DNA of 64,000 nt from Paracoccaceae bacterium (GTDB lineage Bacteria; Pseudomonadota; Alphaproteobacteria; Rhodobacterales; Rhodobacteraceae), in the NCBI GenBank assembly GCA_021741245.1, contig JAIOYF010000015.1, positions 1 to 64,000 of the forward strand. Reading direction: 5' to 3'. Of this stretch, positions 53,358 to 62,305 are shown in pieces; within the stretch, counting starts at the first letter, position 1, and every line of letters starts with the position of its first letter. The notes beneath the pieces were generated by a model, which saw only the letters and a program-made list of their open reading frames with translations, had not been told where the DNA came from and made no database searches. A program made the translations under genes and the position numbers.

Positions 53358-54955
53358 AGACCCTGTTCGTATCTGTGTGCGCCGAAAAGGTGATGGAGCG
53401 TTTGCGCCTTGGCGCTGGCGGGGAATGGGCCTTTGTCGATTTGCGCGAAGCCGGTGAGGCGGCTGAGGGCCATCCCTTTGGGTCGGTCAATATTCCCTAC
53501 AGTCGGCTTGAGCGGGACATGACGGCCAAGGTGCCGCGGTTTGGCACGGACTTGGTGCTGATCGATGGTGGCGATGGGGTGGCCGACCGGGCTGCGGCCA
53601 ATCTTGCGGCAGCAGGCTGGACGCGCATTGCCATCATCGATGGGGGCATTCCAGCGTGGGCAAAGGCGGGACTGCCGCTGTTCAAAGGCGTTCATACCTT
53701 TTCCAAGGCGTTCGGGGAATGGGCGCAGCATCACTTTCAGACGCCCGAGGTCGGGCCAGAGGCGTTGCAGGCCCAGCTTCAGGGCCCGAACCCGCCATTG
53801 CTGATTGACGGACGACCTTTGGCTGAGCATCGGTCCTTTACCTTACCCGGCGCGGTGAATTGCCCCAATGCCGAACTTGCCCTGCGCTTGCCCGCCGATC
53901 TGCCAGCGGGGCGGGCCATCGTCGTGCATTGCGCCGGGCGGACGCGGTCCATCATCGGGGCGCAGACCCTGCGTGACTTTGGCCTGAGCAACCCGGTCTG
54001 CGCACTGCGCGACGGCACCCAAGGTTGGGAGATTGCAGGTTTCGCGCGTGACCTTGGCGCAGACAGGCCCATCGGCGAGCAGCCTGATCTGACTGCCGCC
54101 CAAGCACGGGCGCGTGACGTCATGGCGCGGGAAGCAATTGCCACCCTCTCGCCCGATACGCTGGCGCTTTGGCTGGGCGATGCGCGGCGGACCGTCTATT
54201 GTTTTGATCCCCGCCCTGAGGGCGAGGGCGAGACGCCTCCCGGCTTTGCCCGTGCGCCGGGGACAACGCTGATCCAGCAGACCGATCAGTTTGTTGCCGT
54301 CAAAGGCGCTGACGTTGTCGTTTATGACCCGCTTTTGGTGCGGGCGGTGTTTGCAGCGCTTTGGCTACGTCGGATGGGTATTGCTGCGCATGTGCTGGCA
54401 CAGGCGCCCAAGCCGATGCCCAAACATGAACTTACCTGCGCGCTTGCGCCTGAACTGCCCATCATCGGGGCAGGGGCGCTTGCTGATCTGCAAAAGGCCG
54501 GGGTTGGCCTTATTGACCTGCGCCCCTCATCCGTTTTTGCGACATCGCGGGTGGCGGGTGCCCAGTGGTGCCTTCGCCCACGCCTTGACCGTTTGGCACT
54601 GGCTGAGGGAACTGAACTTGTCCTTTTGGCCTCAGACCCAGTCACAGCTGCCCTTGCTGCAAGCGACCTTGTGGCGCGCGGGTGCAAAGTGCTGGGCGCG
54701 AATTGCCAATCGCCGGACGAATGGCGGGCGGCTGGCGTCACAGTTGAGACGACCGCCGCCCCGATCCCGGAAAGCGACCGGATCGACGAAATCCTTTTTT
54801 GTGCGGGCCGCCATCGTGGCAATCTTGACGATGCCCGCGCTTACCTCGAATGGGAGACGGGCCTGTTGGCACGGCTGCGTGCAGCTGGGCTTGCGCCTTG
54901 GTCCGCCCCCGCATCTACCGAAATTTACCGTTCAGGAGTAACGACATGGCCATGA
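53354..54955 (+). CDS. Multi-domain rhodanese-like sulfurtransferase
   Basis: A 533-residue protein that reads as four rhodanese-like modules, about residues 5-115, 130-235, 255-375 and 395-500. Repeats of the opening strand are visible (FVDLREAGEAAEGHPFGSVN; LLIDGRPLAEHRSFTLPGAV; LIDLRPSSVFATSRVAGAQW). Only module 2 has the active-site cysteine, Cys193 in VVHCAGRTRSIIG; the equivalent loop in module 1 has Asp-Gly (LIDGGDGVA). It would move sulfane sulfur or bind a partner. It starts at GTG 53354, overlapping the PrpD-like stop, and overlaps the next gene by 10 bases. No signal peptide is seen. Confidence 0.82.
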   Translation: MKTLFVSVCAEKVMERLRLGAGGEWAFVDLREAGEAAEGHPFGSVNIPYSRLERDMTAKVPRFGTDLVLIDGGDGVADRAAANLAAAGWTRIAIIDGGIPAWAKAGLPLFKGVHTFSKAFGEWAQHHFQTPEVGPEALQAQLQGPNPPLLIDGRPLAEHRSFTLPGAVNCPNAELALRLPADLPAGRAIVVHCAGRTRSIIGAQTLRDFGLSNPVCALRDGTQGWEIAGFARDLGADRPIGEQPDLTAAQARARDVMAREAIATLSPDTLALWLGDARRTVYCFDPRPEGEGETPPGFARAPGTTLIQQTDQFVAVKGADVVVYDPLLVRAVFAALWLRRMGIAAHVLAQAPKPMPKHELTCALAPELPIIGAGALADLQKAGVGLIDLRPSSVFATSRVAGAQWCLRPRLDRLALAEGTELVLLASDPVTAALAASDLVARGCKVLGANCQSPDEWRAAGVTVETTAAPIPESDRIDEILFCAGRHRGNLDDARAYLEWETGLLARLRAAGLAPWSAPASTEIYRSGVTTWP

Positions 54956-56373
54956 TCAGCAACGAATTCGCTCAGGTCCCCGAAGGCACGACAATCACCG
55001 AGGACGCAGCGCGGTTCATTGAGACTGTCCAGTATGATGACATCCCGGCAGAGGCGATCCGCGTCGGCCAGCGCTGCATGATCGATGCTGCAGGCCTTTA
55101 CGTGGCGGGCAGCGAAGAGCATTCCGTGCACATCTTGATCGAAGACGCACGCGAAACCGGGGGGCGCGGCGATGCACGGCTTTTGGGGGGCGGCGGCCTT
55201 AAGGTGCCTGTGGCCATGGCAGCGCGCATTCTGGGCACAGCGGGCCATGCGCATGATTGGGATGACACACAGGTCAGCGTCGATCCGGCGCATGTCTACG
55301 GCCTGTTGACCCATCCGACGATCCCGCCGCTGACGGCCGCACTTTGCGTGGGTCAGATGCTGGGCGGCGTGGATGGCCGGGCGCTGATGCTTGCGTTCCA
55401 GACCGGGGTCGAGGTGGAAAGCAAAATCTCGGAATGGATGCTGCCCCAGCATTACCTGAGCGGCAAACATTCCTCGGGCACGGTTGGCACCTTTGGTGCC
55501 TTTGCGGCGGCGGCAAAGTTGCTTGGGCTGAAAGGCGAAGCGCTGCGCGCGGGCTTTGGCATTGCGGCCAGCCTTGCCGCTGGAATCCGCTGCAACTTTG
55601 GCACCATGACAAAGCCCCTGCATGTGGGCCGCGCCAGTGAGAACGGTGTCACGGCGGCGCTTTTGGCGCAGCGTGGGTTTTCGGCGGACCCGACGGCACT
55701 AGACGGGCCTTGGGGCTTCATGGCCGTCACGGCAGGCGGCTTTACCCCCGAGAAACTGGAGCAAGGCTTTGGACGGACGTGGTCCATCATCGATCCGGGC
55801 GTCAGCATTAAACCGTATCCGTGCGGGATCCTGACCCACCCCACAATGGACCTGATGCTGCGCCTTGTCACCGAGGCGGATGTTAAGCCCGAAGAAATCA
55901 ACACGATCACGATCCATGCGGGCACCAATATCCTGAAACCGATCCGCTATCCGATTGCCGCCAACCACTTGCAGGCCAAGTTCTCCTTGCCCGCCGAAGT
56001 CTCGATGATCGCATTGCGCCGTCAGGCCGGTAAGGTCGAGTTCTCAGATGACTTCGTGGCGGGCGACGCCATGCAAGACATGCAGCGCCGGGTGCGCACC
56101 GAATTTGATCCGGCGATCGAGGCGATGGGGTTTGACAAGGTCCGCTCACGCATCGCAATCCGCCGCCATGATGGCAGTGTGGTCGAGGGCTGGGCGGATG
56201 AGCGGTATCGCGGCGGGCCGGACAACCCGATGACGGATGCCGAGGTTGAGGAGAAGCTGCGCTCCTGCTGCGCAGGCGTGCTTGATCGCGCGGCGCAAGA
56301 TCAGCTGATCTCATTTGTCTGGGCCATCACCGAGTCTGCGGATGCAACCCAACTGGCCGCGCTTTTGCCCTGA
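54946..56373 (+). CDS. MmgE/PrpD family protein (copy 5)
   Basis: A 475-residue member with GHAHDWDDTQVSVDPAHVYG, LMLAFQTGVEVESKISEWML, HYLSGKHSSGTVGTFGAFAA and the lid IKPYPCGILTHPTMDLMLRL. It is the last gene of the tctCBA-prpD-rhodanese operon. CAGGAGT six bases before the ATG at 54946 fixes the start, inside the end of the rhodanese gene. The sequence differs clearly from copies 1-4, so five separate branches of the family meet in 14 kb. Confidence 0.85.
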   Translation: MAMISNEFAQVPEGTTITEDAARFIETVQYDDIPAEAIRVGQRCMIDAAGLYVAGSEEHSVHILIEDARETGGRGDARLLGGGGLKVPVAMAARILGTAGHAHDWDDTQVSVDPAHVYGLLTHPTIPPLTAALCVGQMLGGVDGRALMLAFQTGVEVESKISEWMLPQHYLSGKHSSGTVGTFGAFAAAAKLLGLKGEALRAGFGIAASLAAGIRCNFGTMTKPLHVGRASENGVTAALLAQRGFSADPTALDGPWGFMAVTAGGFTPEKLEQGFGRTWSIIDPGVSIKPYPCGILTHPTMDLMLRLVTEADVKPEEINTITIHAGTNILKPIRYPIAANHLQAKFSLPAEVSMIALRRQAGKVEFSDDFVAGDAMQDMQRRVRTEFDPAIEAMGFDKVRSRIAIRRHDGSVVEGWADERYRGGPDNPMTDAEVEEKLRSCCAGVLDRAAQDQLISFVWAITESADATQLAALLP

Positions 56374-56693
56374 TCGACGTGCTCTCGGCACGGTCAGACT
56401 GATCGTGCTGGATGAACAAGACCGCAGAACGCGGCAAAGACCACCTGCCCAGAACATTGGGTGGGTGGCCATTGCGTTGATCTGTTAGACCAAATCCGGC
56501 GCCAATTTTGGGTTTGATTGGATAGCCAAAGGAATTTGTATGGCGCGCGACGGCATTGGGCGATGTGTTCTATGGCCAAGGGCAGGCGGTTGACGTTCGC
56601 AAAGGACTGCCAAACCAAATCCGGGCGGTGACGCTTGCGCGTTCGCCCGGATGCTGTCTCATAAACCTGAAAGGTGTCCTTGTACCCGGCGCA
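56374..56693. other. Non-coding gap between two convergent operons
   Basis: These 320 bases lie between the ends of the plus-strand MmgE/PrpD operon and the minus-strand type I secretion operon. Short open frames on both strands lack ribosome-binding sites and family motifs. The phrase ACCAAATCCGG recurs near 56489 and 56614. No clear hairpin terminator was found. Confidence 0.4.
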
Positions 56694-58001
56694 TCAATCC
56701 CGCAGTGCCAGTTCCTGCACACGGGCAAGCGGCTGCCAGATATACTCAAGAACCGAGCGCTTGCCTGACAGCACGTCCACGGTGGCTGTCATGCCGGGAA
56801 TGAAGGTCACGACTTCGCCATTCTTGAGCACAACCTGACCCTCTATGGCGACATCGACCAGATAGTGGCTTGCCGCCTGATTGCGTTCATCAAACACCGC
56901 GTCGGCACTGATGCGGGTTACCCGGCCTTCGACGGTGCCATATTTGGCCGAGTCATAGGCCGACAAACGAATGCGCACGCGGTCATCCAACCTGATCTGA
57001 GAAATATCCTTGGGCATGATGCGTGCCTCAACGATCAGCGCCTCACCCGTTGGGACGAGTTCAAGCATGACATCGCCAGTATTCACAAAACCGCCTGCCG
57101 TCCGGAAATTCAACTTGCTGATGATGCCATCCATCGGAGCGCGGATCACAGTGCGACTCACGCGTTCTTTGAGACGGGGCAGCGCCTCACGCAATTCGCT
57201 TTGTTCCGCGACAACCGAGTTCAGCTCATCCATGGCGCGCAGCTTGTAATTGGCGCGCGCATTTTTCACCTCGGTTTCAAGTTCGGTCATGCCCGAGCTT
57301 GCCTGATCAATCGAGGCAGAGGCCCGGTCGCGCTCGCCGCGACCCTGCTCAAGCTGGCGCTGCAGTTCCAACAGACGCGTCGCGGGTGCGATATTGTCAC
57401 GAACAAGCGGTTCAACCACAGAGATCTCTTCCTGAAGCAGGGCCATCGTCCGCTCGGCTGTGCCCATGTTTGACTGTGCCGCGCGCAGATCTTGTTGGCG
57501 TTGCCGGAGGCGTTGCTCCAGCACAGCCAGTTGCCCTGCAAGTTCCGCGCGCCGTGCTGCAAACAAACTTTGTTCCGTCAATGAGACCATGGGAGAGCTG
57601 GCATTCAGCTCTGCCGGAACGGAAAACTCAGCCTCTTCTATTTCAGTGCGCAGGCGCAACTCCTTGATATCAAAGCCCGCCAATCTTTGGACCAGTCGAT
57701 TAAGTTCGCTGCTGGCATCGACCGGGTCGATTTCGAAAAGAACGTCGCCTTCTGCCACGACGCTGTTTTCAGATACGAAACGGCGCAGTATGACGCCACC
57801 TTCGGATGCCTGCACCAGTTGGTTTTGCACCGAAGAAACGATCCGACCCTCGCCGCGGGTAACATTGTCCAACTCTGCCCAGTTGGCCCAGAACAACAAG
57901 ACGGCAACCAACGTCGCGATGGTGACCATGATGGTCGAGCCGCCAAGCCCTTCGTGGCCCGCCATCTCACGCGAGAGCCTTTTGAAATCGATGTCCGACA
58001 T
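56694..58001 (-). CDS. Type I secretion periplasmic adaptor (HlyD family)
   Basis: A 435-residue membrane-fusion protein. A short cytoplasmic start is followed by one membrane helix (TIMVTIATLVAVLLFWANWA, residues 24-43), a lipoyl-type half (GEGRIVSSVQNQLVQASEGG, FEIDPVDA), long coiled coils with heptads (about 90-270, LEQRLRQRQQDLRAAQSNMG), and the return half with RTVIRAPMDGIISKLNFRT and FIPGMTATVDVLSGKRSVLE, a strong HlyD/LapC signature. It bridges the inner-membrane ABC exporter to TolC. I chose the ATG at 58001, 10 bases after the ATPase gene, with AAGGA upstream. Confidence 0.9.
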   Translation of the reverse strand: MSDIDFKRLSREMAGHEGLGGSTIMVTIATLVAVLLFWANWAELDNVTRGEGRIVSSVQNQLVQASEGGVILRRFVSENSVVAEGDVLFEIDPVDASSELNRLVQRLAGFDIKELRLRTEIEEAEFSVPAELNASSPMVSLTEQSLFAARRAELAGQLAVLEQRLRQRQQDLRAAQSNMGTAERTMALLQEEISVVEPLVRDNIAPATRLLELQRQLEQGRGERDRASASIDQASSGMTELETEVKNARANYKLRAMDELNSVVAEQSELREALPRLKERVSRTVIRAPMDGIISKLNFRTAGGFVNTGDVMLELVPTGEALIVEARIMPKDISQIRLDDRVRIRLSAYDSAKYGTVEGRVTRISADAVFDERNQAASHYLVDVAIEGQVVLKNGEVVTFIPGMTATVDVLSGKRSVLEYIWQPLARVQELALRD

Positions 58002-58011
58002 GGTCGTATCC

Positions 58012-60306
58012 TTACCTCGCCTGCGCTCGGAGTTGTTCCGGGGTCGTGTCTGCGATGATCGTGCCTTGATCCATGACAAGCACGCGGTCGGCAAGTTCCA
58101 GCAGCGAATTGCGGTGGGTTACCATGATCAGCGAACGGCCGACGGCCCATTCTTTCAGCCGCCCAATGACAGCCTTTTCCGTGGCGGTGTCCATCGAACT
58201 TGTGGGCTCGTCAAGGATCAGAAGGTTTGGGGCATGCAACAAGGCACGCGCCAGATTGATCGACTGCCGTTGCCCGCCCGAGAGACCCTCGCCCCGCTCG
58301 CGCAGTTGCATATCATACCCTTGGGGATGGCTTGCCACGAAATCATCGACCCCAGACACCTTGGCTATTTTCAGGATATGGGCATCGTCATACTCGTAAA
58401 AACCCATCTGCAGGTTTTCCTTGACGCTTCCCGAAAACAACCACGATTCTTGCAGCATCACACCGATATTGCGCCGCACATCGGATTTGTCGATCTGGCG
58501 CAGGTCAACCCCATCGATCATCACAGCGCCTTCGCTGGGCTCGATCAGACCTGCAATCAGGCGCGACAGTGTCGATTTACCCGACCCCATGCGCCCAACG
58601 ATGGCAATCCGCTGACCCGCCGGAATTTTCAACGAGACGTTCCGCAGGATTGGTGAACTTGCCCCCGGAAAGCTGTAGCTGAGCCCCTTTAGCTCGATAC
58701 TGCCCGAAAGATGAGGGCGGCTTAGGCGCGGACGTGTCTCATCAATCGTCGCGTCGGTGGGGGACATCACCGCCGACAATGAGCGATAGGCCTCACGCGC
58801 ACCATTGGCGCGCGACATTGCCGAGGCAAGTTGTGACAGAGGGGCAAGGGTTCGCCCGCCCAAGATAACCGCCGCAATCATCGCACCCATCGTGATGACG
58901 CCGTCTTGAATCAGAAAGACACCATAAAAGATCGTCGCAATCTGTGCCAACTGTTGCACGGATGCTGCTGAGTTCATTGCGAAATTCGAAAGCATCCGGC
59001 TTTTGAGGCTAAGGCCGGATTGCGCGTCAGCGGCCTCTTCGAACCGACGGCGCATCAGACGGCCAGAACCGGTTGCCTGAACCGTCTCAATCCCATTCAA
59101 TGTTTCCACCAGCACTGATTGCTTGGACATGTTGCTTTGCATCGATCCTTGGGTGACACGGGCAAGGAACGGCTGAATGCCTAGACCGGTTGCAATGACC
59201 AAAGGCACCGCGATCATCGGCACAATCGCAAGAGGACCAGCGATCAGCGAAATCACCCAGATGAAAAACAGTGTAAAAGGAAGGTCCACCACTGCGATCA
59301 ACGTGGCCGAGGTGAAAAACTCGCGAAGCGTGTCGAATTCGCGCACGATGCTCGCCATGGCTCCGGATTTCTGGCGCCGCGAGTCAAGTTTCATGGTCAG
59401 GATCTTGTCAAAGATCAGTCGGGACATCCGGGCATCCGCACGCGTGCCGGCCCGATCAACGAATTGCGCCCGCAGGGTCTTGATCGTGAAGTCAAACGAC
59501 AGCGCAATCAACACACCGATGGTCAGTGCGATCAGGGATTCAATGGCTTGGTTCGGCACCACGCGGTCATAGACGACCATAATAAATAGCGAGGTCGACA
59601 ATCCAAGAAAGTTGCTCAGCGTTGCCGCGGCGACCACCTGAACATAGAGCCATTTGCTTTGCGCAAAAGAGCCCCAAAACCAGTCATTGCGGCCCACCGG
59701 CCTTGCGGCTTCATGAACGCGGCGCGACAAGATGAAGAATGGCTCCATCTGATCTTCAATATCTGCCAGCGAACCTTCCCGCGTGAACACTTCGGCCGCA
59801 GATTGAAAGGAGACAAGTTTTGCGATTCCGGCGGGGTCAATCGACTCGACGATGACGGCCTCACCGGTTTTCAAGAATCCGATGGCGGGACAGTGCCCGG
59901 CGGTCATCGATTTCACCTTTTTATCACCAAGGCTGGCCTCAAAACCAAGATGACGCAGGGCCGAAACCGCAGATTTCGGATCAAAGACCTCTTGTGTCAG
60001 CTCCGGCAAATCACGAATGGCTCCCTCAGAGAAAGCCATTCCGGACAGGGCCAAAATATGTTGGACCGCAAGGATGAGTGTCGTCTCATTGCGGGTCTGA
60101 GAAAAATCCTCCGCTGCTGTCTCATCCACCTTGGTCAAGTGTTCTGCCTGCCCTTGATTTTTTGAGCGCGTTTCAAGGGCATAGACGTTCTCAGCTGCGG
60201 ATTGAGTCACTTTTGCACCTTTTTCAGAAGAAATGCCGGGGTCAGCCTGAAGGCGCGCGCCCGAATTTGCCTGTGCTGCGTTTTCGGCTGCTATCTTGTC
60301 CTCCAT
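58012..60306 (-). CDS. Type I secretion ABC permease/ATPase
   Basis: A 764-residue exporter of the LapB/HlyB type. Residues about 80-200 form a C39-peptidase-like domain that lacks the catalytic Cys, as in RTX and adhesin exporters. Residues about 215-510 are the transmembrane part. The nucleotide-binding domain has Walker A GRMGSGKSTLSRL (about 565-577), the signature LSGGQRQSINLARALL (about 673), and Walker B LLILDEPTSSMD (about 695). It energises one-step export of a C-terminally or RTX-tagged protein. The first 75 residues are an unusually long, polar extension. It sits between the TolC-like and HlyD genes. Confidence 0.9.
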   Translation of the reverse strand: MEDKIAAENAAQANSGARLQADPGISSEKGAKVTQSAAENVYALETRSKNQGQAEHLTKVDETAAEDFSQTRNETTLILAVQHILALSGMAFSEGAIRDLPELTQEVFDPKSAVSALRHLGFEASLGDKKVKSMTAGHCPAIGFLKTGEAVIVESIDPAGIAKLVSFQSAAEVFTREGSLADIEDQMEPFFILSRRVHEAARPVGRNDWFWGSFAQSKWLYVQVVAAATLSNFLGLSTSLFIMVVYDRVVPNQAIESLIALTIGVLIALSFDFTIKTLRAQFVDRAGTRADARMSRLIFDKILTMKLDSRRQKSGAMASIVREFDTLREFFTSATLIAVVDLPFTLFFIWVISLIAGPLAIVPMIAVPLVIATGLGIQPFLARVTQGSMQSNMSKQSVLVETLNGIETVQATGSGRLMRRRFEEAADAQSGLSLKSRMLSNFAMNSAASVQQLAQIATIFYGVFLIQDGVITMGAMIAAVILGGRTLAPLSQLASAMSRANGAREAYRSLSAVMSPTDATIDETRPRLSRPHLSGSIELKGLSYSFPGASSPILRNVSLKIPAGQRIAIVGRMGSGKSTLSRLIAGLIEPSEGAVMIDGVDLRQIDKSDVRRNIGVMLQESWLFSGSVKENLQMGFYEYDDAHILKIAKVSGVDDFVASHPQGYDMQLRERGEGLSGGQRQSINLARALLHAPNLLILDEPTSSMDTATEKAVIGRLKEWAVGRSLIMVTHRNSLLELADRVLVMDQGTIIADTTPEQLRAQAR

Positions 60307-60344
60307 GATCTGGAGTGTCCTTTCGTTTCCGTAGGTGCCTTGGC

Positions 60345-61742
60345 TCAGTTTGCGGCGTCGTCATCCAAGCCAAGTGTTTCCGTCAGTTTCCCAGTCATCG
60401 CCGCGATGCTCAGCAGCAGGATCTGCCGCTCGGCCTGCATCGCAATCTGACGATCTTGGGCGCGGTAATTTTCGATCTCGGCCTCGACGAGTTGGCGAAG
60501 GTTGGACTGGCCGGTGGTGATCTGAGAGCGGGCCGTTTTGGACTCTGACCCGCTCAGCCTGATCTGTTCCTTCACAAGCGGCATGGAGCTTTCGATGGAG
60601 GCCAGCCGGGTAAGGGCAGATTCAATTCGCGCTTGTAACGTCAATTGACTGTCTGACAGTTGAGCCTTGGCTGCATCAGCCCGAGCCTCGGCGCCTTTTA
60701 TTTGCGCGCGACGACGTCCACCATCGCCAAAGGTGTAATCCACCATCAGACCGACCGATACGTCGGTGCTATCGGTGGTTTTCATTGGCGAGGTTACCCC
60801 GGCCTGCAACCGTGCCCGTGGCCGCAGAGCAGCTTTTGCAGTTTCCAACGCACTGGTTGATTGCAAAACATCGGCCGCAGCACGTTGCAGCGATGGTGCC
60901 TGCTGCCATGTTGCGGCAGCAGAGCGCGCTTGCGCCAAGGAAACGAGTTCTTCAGGGCGCGGCAGGCTTTCCGGGGAGTCGCGGAAGTAATGTTTGAACC
61001 GGACCTGAGCATCGCTCATCTCTGCCTGAAGACGCGTTTTCTCAAGCTTGATGTCAACGATCTGACGCCGTGCACTGTCAAGCGCCGCGCGATCGATCAT
61101 TCCATTGGACGCCATACGTTCGATCTGGCTGAGAAGCATTTCCATTTCGGAACTACGTGTGTGCAACAGGTTTTTGCGCGCGCTGAATTGCCAAACGTCG
61201 ATCCACGCCCGGGCCGCCTCGGCGGCAATCTCGTTCGCACGCACTTTGCGATCAGCCCGCGCCGCCAGCGCTTTCGCCGTGGCCCCGTTTACGGTGGCTT
61301 TGCTTTCTCCCCCATCATAGACCAATTGCGAAAGGTTAACCCCTCCAGCGGCGCCCTTCGTTGTGATGTTCGAACCGTTTCCGGTTTCCCTGATGCCCCC
61401 TGCGTTTACATTTCCGCGCAGCTGCGGACGTCTGGCACTTTCGGCAACTCCGGTCTGGCTCAGGGCATCAGCCTCGGTCGCAAGGGCCGCTATGTAGCCG
61501 CTGTTTGCTTGGACCGCAGTGGCCAAAGCGACGCGCAACCCGCCGTTCAGCGGGGCAATGGCGGGTTCTGACCCAGTTTTGGCGTCTGACGTTTCGACAA
61601 GGGTCTGAGAAATCATCTCGGACATCTTGGCAATTTCCGTTGGACGCTCGCCGCACGAACACAGCAACAGGGCAAGCCCTGAAATCTGCACAACGTTTTT
61701 GAATTTCAGGTGTTTCTTGATGCCCGAACCATTAGCGATCAT
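60345..61742 (-). CDS. TolC-family outer-membrane channel lipoprotein
   Basis: A 465-residue outer-membrane efflux protein. The N-terminus is a lipoprotein signal, KFKNVVQISGLALLLCSCGE, so Cys at the end of LLCSC would be acylated. Two TolC repeats follow with long helices and beta strands (GAAGGVNLSQLVYDGGESKA; VSVGLMVDYTFGDGGRRRAQ). It provides the exit pore of the type I system. The ATG at 61742 gives the better signal peptide; a TTG at 61775 with AGGGT upstream would add 11 residues. The ATPase gene follows after 38 bases. Confidence 0.85.
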   Translation of the reverse strand: MIANGSGIKKHLKFKNVVQISGLALLLCSCGERPTEIAKMSEMISQTLVETSDAKTGSEPAIAPLNGGLRVALATAVQANSGYIAALATEADALSQTGVAESARRPQLRGNVNAGGIRETGNGSNITTKGAAGGVNLSQLVYDGGESKATVNGATAKALAARADRKVRANEIAAEAARAWIDVWQFSARKNLLHTRSSEMEMLLSQIERMASNGMIDRAALDSARRQIVDIKLEKTRLQAEMSDAQVRFKHYFRDSPESLPRPEELVSLAQARSAAATWQQAPSLQRAAADVLQSTSALETAKAALRPRARLQAGVTSPMKTTDSTDVSVGLMVDYTFGDGGRRRAQIKGAEARADAAKAQLSDSQLTLQARIESALTRLASIESSMPLVKEQIRLSGSESKTARSQITTGQSNLRQLVEAEIENYRAQDRQIAMQAERQILLLSIAAMTGKLTETLGLDDDAAN

Positions 61743-62071
61743 CGGATTACTCTGAGTGTTGCTCGAGTTTGCCAAAGTTTTACCCTAATTGATTATTATC
61801 GCCCGTGTCGTTTTCGTTACGACTTTGGATCGTTATTTTAAAGGTTATTGTCGACCATGATAGGTCCACGATGCGAATGCGCACTATCCAACCTAAAAGG
61901 CTGTAATATATACGAATGATTAATTTTAATATACTTTTGGATATAAAAGTATAATGAGGCCAGATAACCGCCCCGCGATCAAGCGAACCTCAGTGGGTAT
62001 GAGGTCCCATCATCTGATGATGTTGCAGAAAACGGACGTGCCAACCAAACGGTGCGAAAAATCACCCTTTG
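61743..62071. other. AT-rich control region of the secretion operon
   Basis: About 330 bases, much richer in A and T than the surroundings, between the TolC-like gene and the downstream hairpin. It presumably carries the promoter of the type I secretion operon. It contains a perfect inverted repeat at 61931-61952; no gene is visible. Confidence 0.5.
61931..61952. promoter_or_regulatory. Perfect inverted repeat upstream of the type I secretion operon
   Basis: ATACTTTT-GGATAT-AAAAGTAT has exact 8-bp arms with a 6-bp spacer. It lies 190 bases upstream of the TolC-like gene in AT-rich DNA and is a reasonable operator for a dimeric regulator. The binder is unknown. Confidence 0.45.
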
Positions 62072-62133
62072 CGAAAGGACAAGGCCGCCAAAGTGCGCCC
62101 CAAAGGGCGGAAGGCGGCCTTGTCATCCTTTCG
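62072..62133 (-). terminator. Long hairpin downstream of the entericidin-like gene
   Basis: CGAAAGGA-CAAGGCCGCC pairs with GGCGGCCTTG-TCA-TCCTTTCG, an 18-bp stem with a 3-base bulge; the loop holds a second small stem (CGCCC/GGGCG). It begins 32 bases after the stop of the small lipoprotein gene on the minus strand, so it can end that transcript. No long T run follows, so it could also act as an mRNA 3'-end stabiliser. Confidence 0.6.
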
Positions 62134-62164
62134 ATGGCTCAAATCCTTGCCAAATCTGTTTTGG

Positions 62165-62290
62165 CTAGTTGAACCAGCCCGACACTCTGTTTGCTCCGCC
62201 CGAGATGTCGCGCCCAACGCCTTCAACCGTGGCACAACCTGCCAAGGCCAATGTGGCCGCACATGCTGCCACGAGGATAAGTTTTGTCAT
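62165..62290 (-). CDS. Small entericidin-like lipoprotein
   Basis: A 41-residue protein. It has a short basic start, a hydrophobic core and a lipobox (LILVAACAATLALAGCATVE, Cys19 acylated), then GVGRDISGGANRVSGWFN, which matches the TVEGxGxDI pattern of the entericidin A/B family. In E. coli these form an antidote/toxin-like lipoprotein pair; single copies are common in Alphaproteobacteria with unknown role. It lies 15 bases after the stop of the YejA-like gene on the same strand and is followed by a hairpin terminator. Confidence 0.78.
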   Translation of the reverse strand: MTKLILVAACAATLALAGCATVEGVGRDISGGANRVSGWFN

Positions 62291-62305
62291 GTTCGTCGCC
62301 TGTTC

